Positions 61,806 through 64,000 of a stretch of DNA of 64,000 nt are shown here, in pieces. This DNA is from Centipeda flueggei ATCC 43531 (GTDB taxonomy: Bacteria; Bacillota; Negativicutes; Selenomonadales; Selenomonadaceae), in the NCBI RefSeq assembly GCF_000160695.1, contig NZ_GG694006.1:732932-796931 (forward strand), read 5' to 3'. A program made the translations under genes and the position numbers. Every line of letters starts with the position of its first letter. Within the stretch, counting starts at the first letter, position 1. Under the pieces are notes generated by a model. That model was not told the DNA's origin, searched no databases, and was given only the letters and a program-made list of their open reading frames with translations.

Positions 61806-63119
61806 CTACCGAACAACCTCGCCCTTCAGCACCCAAGTCTGCGGCTGCGTGATCTTCACCTGCACAAAATCGCCCACGCGCTCCGCCCCATGCGGAAAGA
61901 GGACAATCTTATTCGTGCGCGTGCGCCCGCTCCACACGGCGGGATCGTTCTTGCTCGCGCCCTCGACCATCACCTCGGCCTGCGCGCTGCGCAGCCCCTC
62001 ATTGATCGCTCGGCTGATCTCGTTCTGCACTGCCATCAAGCGCTCCAGACGTGCGTGCTTCACCTCATCCGGCACCTGCGCCGCCATTGCTGCGGCAGGC
62101 GTGCCCGAGCGCTTCGAGTAGAGGAACGTATACGCCGCGTCATAGCGCATCTCGCGCAGGAAATCCAGTGTCTCTGCGAAGTCCTCCTCCGTCTCCCCCG
62201 GGAAGCCCACGATGAGATCCGTCGTGAGGCTCGCCCCCGGCAGGGCCTCGCGCACGCGCCGTGCGCGCTCACGGTACTGCTCCACTGTATAGACACGGTT
62301 CATCGCCTTCAGGATGCGGTTGCTCCCGTACTGCACAGGCAGATGAATGTGCTCGCAGATATGCGTGCCGTTTTTGATCGTGTCAATCAGCTTGTCGCTG
62401 ATGTCCTTCGGATGCGACGTCATAAAGCGCACGCGGCGAATCCCCTCCACCGCATCCACCATGCGCAGGAGATCGGCAAAATCCGCCTGCCCATGATCTT
62501 TCCCGTAGGAGTTGACATTCTGCCCGAGGAGGGTCACCTCGCGATAGCCGTCCGCCGCTGCACGGCGCACCTCCGCCACGACCTCCTCGGGCATGCGGCT
62601 GCGCTCACGTCCGCGCACGTAGGGGACGATGCAGTACGTACAGTAATTGTTGCACCCATACATGATCGGCACCCACGCTGAGAGCGTCCCGCTGCGTGCG
62701 ATGGGCAGATGCTCCTCCACCGCGCGTGCATCGAGCGCGACATCCACTACGGGCGTGCGCTTCGCCGCGATCTCGGCGACAATGCGTCCCAATTCCTGCA
62801 CCTTGCCCGTACCGAGCACAAAGTCGATGTGCGGTGCGCGGCGCATGAGGTTTTCCCCCTCCTTCTGCGCCATGCAGCCCGTGATGCCGAAGATCAGCTG
62901 CGGATGACGCTCCTTGACCTTCTTGATCTCGCCGATCTTCCCGTAGACCTTGTCCTCTGCCGTCTCGCGCACACAGCACGTATTGATGAGGATGACATCG
63001 GCATCCGCCGTCTCCTCCGTCCGCACATAGCCCGCCGCCTGCAGCTGCCCCTCCATGCGCTCCGCATCGGCGATATTCATCTGACAGCCGTAAACCAGGA
63101 TTTTATATCGTCCCCGCAT
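61806..63119 (-). CDS. miaB: tRNA-2-methylthio-N6-dimethylallyladenosine synthase MiaB
   Basis: MiaB methylthiolates A37 of tRNAs reading UNN codons. The 437 aa radical-SAM protein has the N-terminal cluster cysteines in YGCQMN, NTCCVRE and GCMAQK, the radical-SAM CNNYCTYC motif, and a C-terminal TRAM domain ('FVQVKITQPQTWVLKGEVV'). Both Fe-S clusters appear intact. It lies just upstream of mutS in transcription order, with the structured gap between. Confidence 0.96.
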   Translation of the reverse strand: MRGRYKILVYGCQMNIADAERMEGQLQAAGYVRTEETADADVILINTCCVRETAEDKVYGKIGEIKKVKERHPQLIFGITGCMAQKEGENLMRRAPHIDFVLGTGKVQELGRIVAEIAAKRTPVVDVALDARAVEEHLPIARSGTLSAWVPIMYGCNNYCTYCIVPYVRGRERSRMPEEVVAEVRRAAADGYREVTLLGQNVNSYGKDHGQADFADLLRMVDAVEGIRRVRFMTSHPKDISDKLIDTIKNGTHICEHIHLPVQYGSNRILKAMNRVYTVEQYRERARRVREALPGASLTTDLIVGFPGETEEDFAETLDFLREMRYDAAYTFLYSKRSGTPAAAMAAQVPDEVKHARLERLMAVQNEISRAINEGLRSAQAEVMVEGASKNDPAVWSGRTRTNKIVLFPHGAERVGDFVQVKITQPQTWVLKGEVVR

Positions 63120-63154
63120 TCATTTCCCTTCCATATAATATAACATAATAACAT

Positions 63155-63182
63155 AAAAAGTCTGGAAGGAATCCTTCCAGAC
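63155..63182 (-). terminator. Terminator of the tRNA-Gly/tRNA-Cys transcript
   Basis: GTCTGGAAGGA and TCCTTCCAGAC form a tight hairpin followed on the minus strand by TTTTT, 12 bases after tRNA-Cys. Confidence 0.9.
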
Positions 63183-63194
63183 CGTGTTTCATAT

Positions 63195-63268
63195 TGGAGG
63201 CGACACCCAGAATCGAACTGGGGATAAAGGTTTTGCAGACCTCGGCCTTACCACTTGGCTATGTCGCC
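63195..63268 (-). tRNA. tRNA-Cys (anticodon GCA)
   Basis: A full cloverleaf on the minus strand: acceptor GGCGACA / TGTCGCC, anticodon loop CTGCAAA (anticodon GCA), T arm with GTTCGATTC, and an encoded CCA. It reads UGU/UGC cysteine codons and shares a transcript with tRNA-Gly 6 bases away. Confidence 0.96.
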
Positions 63269-63274
63269 GAAAGA

Positions 63275-63349
63275 TGGAGCGGAAAACGAGGCTCGAACTC
63301 GCGACCCCCACCTTGGCAAGGTGGTGCTCTACCACTGAGCTACTTCCGC
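63275..63349 (-). tRNA. tRNA-Gly (anticodon GCC)
   Basis: A full cloverleaf on the minus strand: acceptor GCGGAAG / TTTCCGC-type pairing, anticodon loop TTGCCAA (anticodon GCC), T arm GTTCGAGCC, and an encoded CCA. It reads GGU/GGC glycine codons. Confidence 0.96.
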
Positions 63350-63386
63350 AGATACTCTCTGCACCGCTGTGATGCGATACTTAGAC

Positions 63387-63415
63387 AGTATAGCGATAAA
63401 TATATCCTCTGTCAA
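63387..63415 (-). promoter_or_regulatory. Promoter of the tRNA-Gly/tRNA-Cys transcript
   Basis: TTGACA (63410-63415) and TATACT (63387-63392), spacing 17, on the minus strand, 38 bases before tRNA-Gly. Confidence 0.9.
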
Positions 63416-63473
63416 GTCCAAAAAATGAAAACATGTAGGATTACAATAGATATGTTACACAAGTAAATAAAAA

Positions 63474-63553
63474 GAGAAAGCCAATTTGTGTTATGCTCTA
63501 TCTACCCAAACAAACCACACACAAAGGAGGCTTTCTCATGAAAAGCATAACAC
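63474..63553 (+). promoter_or_regulatory. Interleaved inverted repeats around the transposase start
   Basis: Two arm pairs alternate: GAGAAAGCC (63474-63482) with GGCTTTCTC (63529-63537), and GTGTTATGCT (63488-63497) with AGCATAACAC (63544-63553). The first pair covers part of the AGGAGG ribosome site and abuts the ATG. Such leaders in insertion sequences block translation of read-through messages. The left end of the element is probably near 63470. Confidence 0.6.
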
Positions 63554-64000
63554 AGGACATCAAGTATTATCAAGCGATTCTTTCCTATGCCGATCAGCAC
63601 GGTGTCACAAAGGCGGCCATCAAATACCACACCTATCGCCAGTTCATCTACCGTCTACGCAATCGCTACGATGGTACGCCGGAATCCCTCGATCCAAGGT
63701 CACGGCGTCCCCATCATCACCCCAACGAACACTCAGACAGGGAGATCGCTCTCATTCGTCGCATGCGCAAACGTCGTCCCAATACAGGCCTCATCTGTTT
63801 CTGGGTGCATCTACGCAAAAAGGGTTATACACGTTCCATAACAGGTCTTTATCGCTGCATGAAACGTCTTGGACTCAAAGCAGGAAAAGCGAAGAAACCT
63901 GTATATAAACCTAAGCCCTACGAACAGGCAACCTTCCCCGGGCAAAAGGTACAAATCGATGTCAAAGTCGTTCCCTCTGTCTGTATTGTTGGACAAGCAA
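63538..64000 (+). CDS. DDE-type transposase (IS3/IS481-like), 3' end outside window
   Basis: The frame beginning at ATG 63538 (after AGGAGG) runs to the edge without a stop, giving 154 residues. It has an N-terminal helix-turn-helix ('HGVTKAAIKYHTYRQFIYRL'), an HTH_21-like segment ('RRPNTGLICFWVHLRKKGYT') and the start of an rve integrase domain with the first catalytic-type Asp in KVQIDVKVV. It is the only gene here with clear mobile-element character; the rest of the element lies to the right. Confidence 0.85.
   Translation, partial: MKSITQDIKYYQAILSYADQHGVTKAAIKYHTYRQFIYRLRNRYDGTPESLDPRSRRPHHHPNEHSDREIALIRRMRKRRPNTGLICFWVHLRKKGYTRSITGLYRCMKRLGLKAGKAKKPVYKPKPYEQATFPGQKVQIDVKVVPSVCIVGQA

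Noticed and set aside
1-64000. CRISPR array, prophage, toxin-antitoxin or restriction system
   Set aside because: No regularly spaced direct repeats, phage structural genes or defence-type gene pairs were seen; the only mobile genes are the transposase at the right edge and the MITE-like element.

Overview
The window reads as a chromosomal segment of a motile, anaerobic, diderm Firmicute of the class Negativicutes, most like Selenomonas or a close relative. Grounds: flagellar and chemotaxis genes of the Firmicute type (FliY with CheC-like sites, CheC, CheD, FlhF/FlhG, FapA, FlbD, SwrB-like), a Firmicute RNA-turnover and second-messenger set (RNase Y, YmdB, CdaA/CdaR), strong AGGAGG ribosome sites, moderately high G+C, and an anaerobic DcuB-type C4-dicarboxylate exchanger. 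The species assignment is inference. Almost every gene lies on the minus strand. The exceptions are an M48 peptidase, a LysR regulator and an insertion-sequence transposase cut by the right edge.

Layout from left to right (transcription mostly runs right to left). 1-3.8 kb: basal-body genes flgB-flgC-fliE-fliF-fliG, the last cut by the left edge. 3.9-10.5 kb: a P-loop/Asp23 fusion, a PHP phosphoesterase, YmdB, an unknown protein, a FIST-GGDEF diguanylate cyclase and RNase Y. 10.7-14.1 kb: M48 peptidase (plus strand), then an nfeD-floA-150 aa membrane-domain operon preceded by a short attenuated or free-standing RNA. 14.3 kb: tRNA-Pro(GGG). 14.4-35.1 kb: the main motility cluster, in transcription order flbD, fliL, fliM, fliY, cheY, fliO, fliP, fliQ, fliR, flhB, flhA, flhF, flhG, PilZ/YcgR, cheB (no receiver), cheA, cheW, cheC, cheD, small membrane protein, fliA, fapA, small polar protein, swrB-like. 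35.2-45.3 kb: a long housekeeping run cdaA-cdaR-FAD enzyme-glmM-EamA-C39-like-phoH-ybeY-era-DUF502-recO. 45.5-50.5 kb: ilvE, nnr, acpS, motB, motA. 50.6-53.1 kb: lysR convergent with dcuB. 53.2-56.1 kb: a MITE-like element, then flgE and its TIGR02530-type partner behind a sigma-28 promoter. 56.1-63.1 kb: an RsmJ-like methyltransferase, mutL, mutS, a 430-base structured non-coding gap and miaB. 63.2-63.35 kb: tRNA-Cys and tRNA-Gly. 63.5 kb to the end: the IS transposase.

The genes form three linked functions. Flagellar assembly and steering are nearly complete, but fliH, fliI, fliJ, fliK, flgD, cheR and the filament gene are not in the window. Second-messenger control is prominent: a diguanylate cyclase with an intact inhibitory site, a PilZ flagellar brake, a CdaA/CdaR/GlmM c-di-AMP unit, and the RNase Y/YmdB pair. 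The third function is translation and genome maintenance (Era, YbeY, PhoH, RecO, MutSL, MiaB). The early motility operons carry good sigma-A promoters (before cheY, fliL and flhA, with a weaker one before flgB), while the hook operon carries a near-consensus sigma-28 promoter.

The most unusual signals are: two membrane-anchored coiled-coil genes (rny and the swrB-like gene) that appear to start at AUU/AUC codons; a P-loop/Asp23 fusion; an uncharacterised short transcript upstream of nfeD; a densely folded gap between mutS and miaB; and an IS leader with two interleaved pairs of complementary arms around its start codon.
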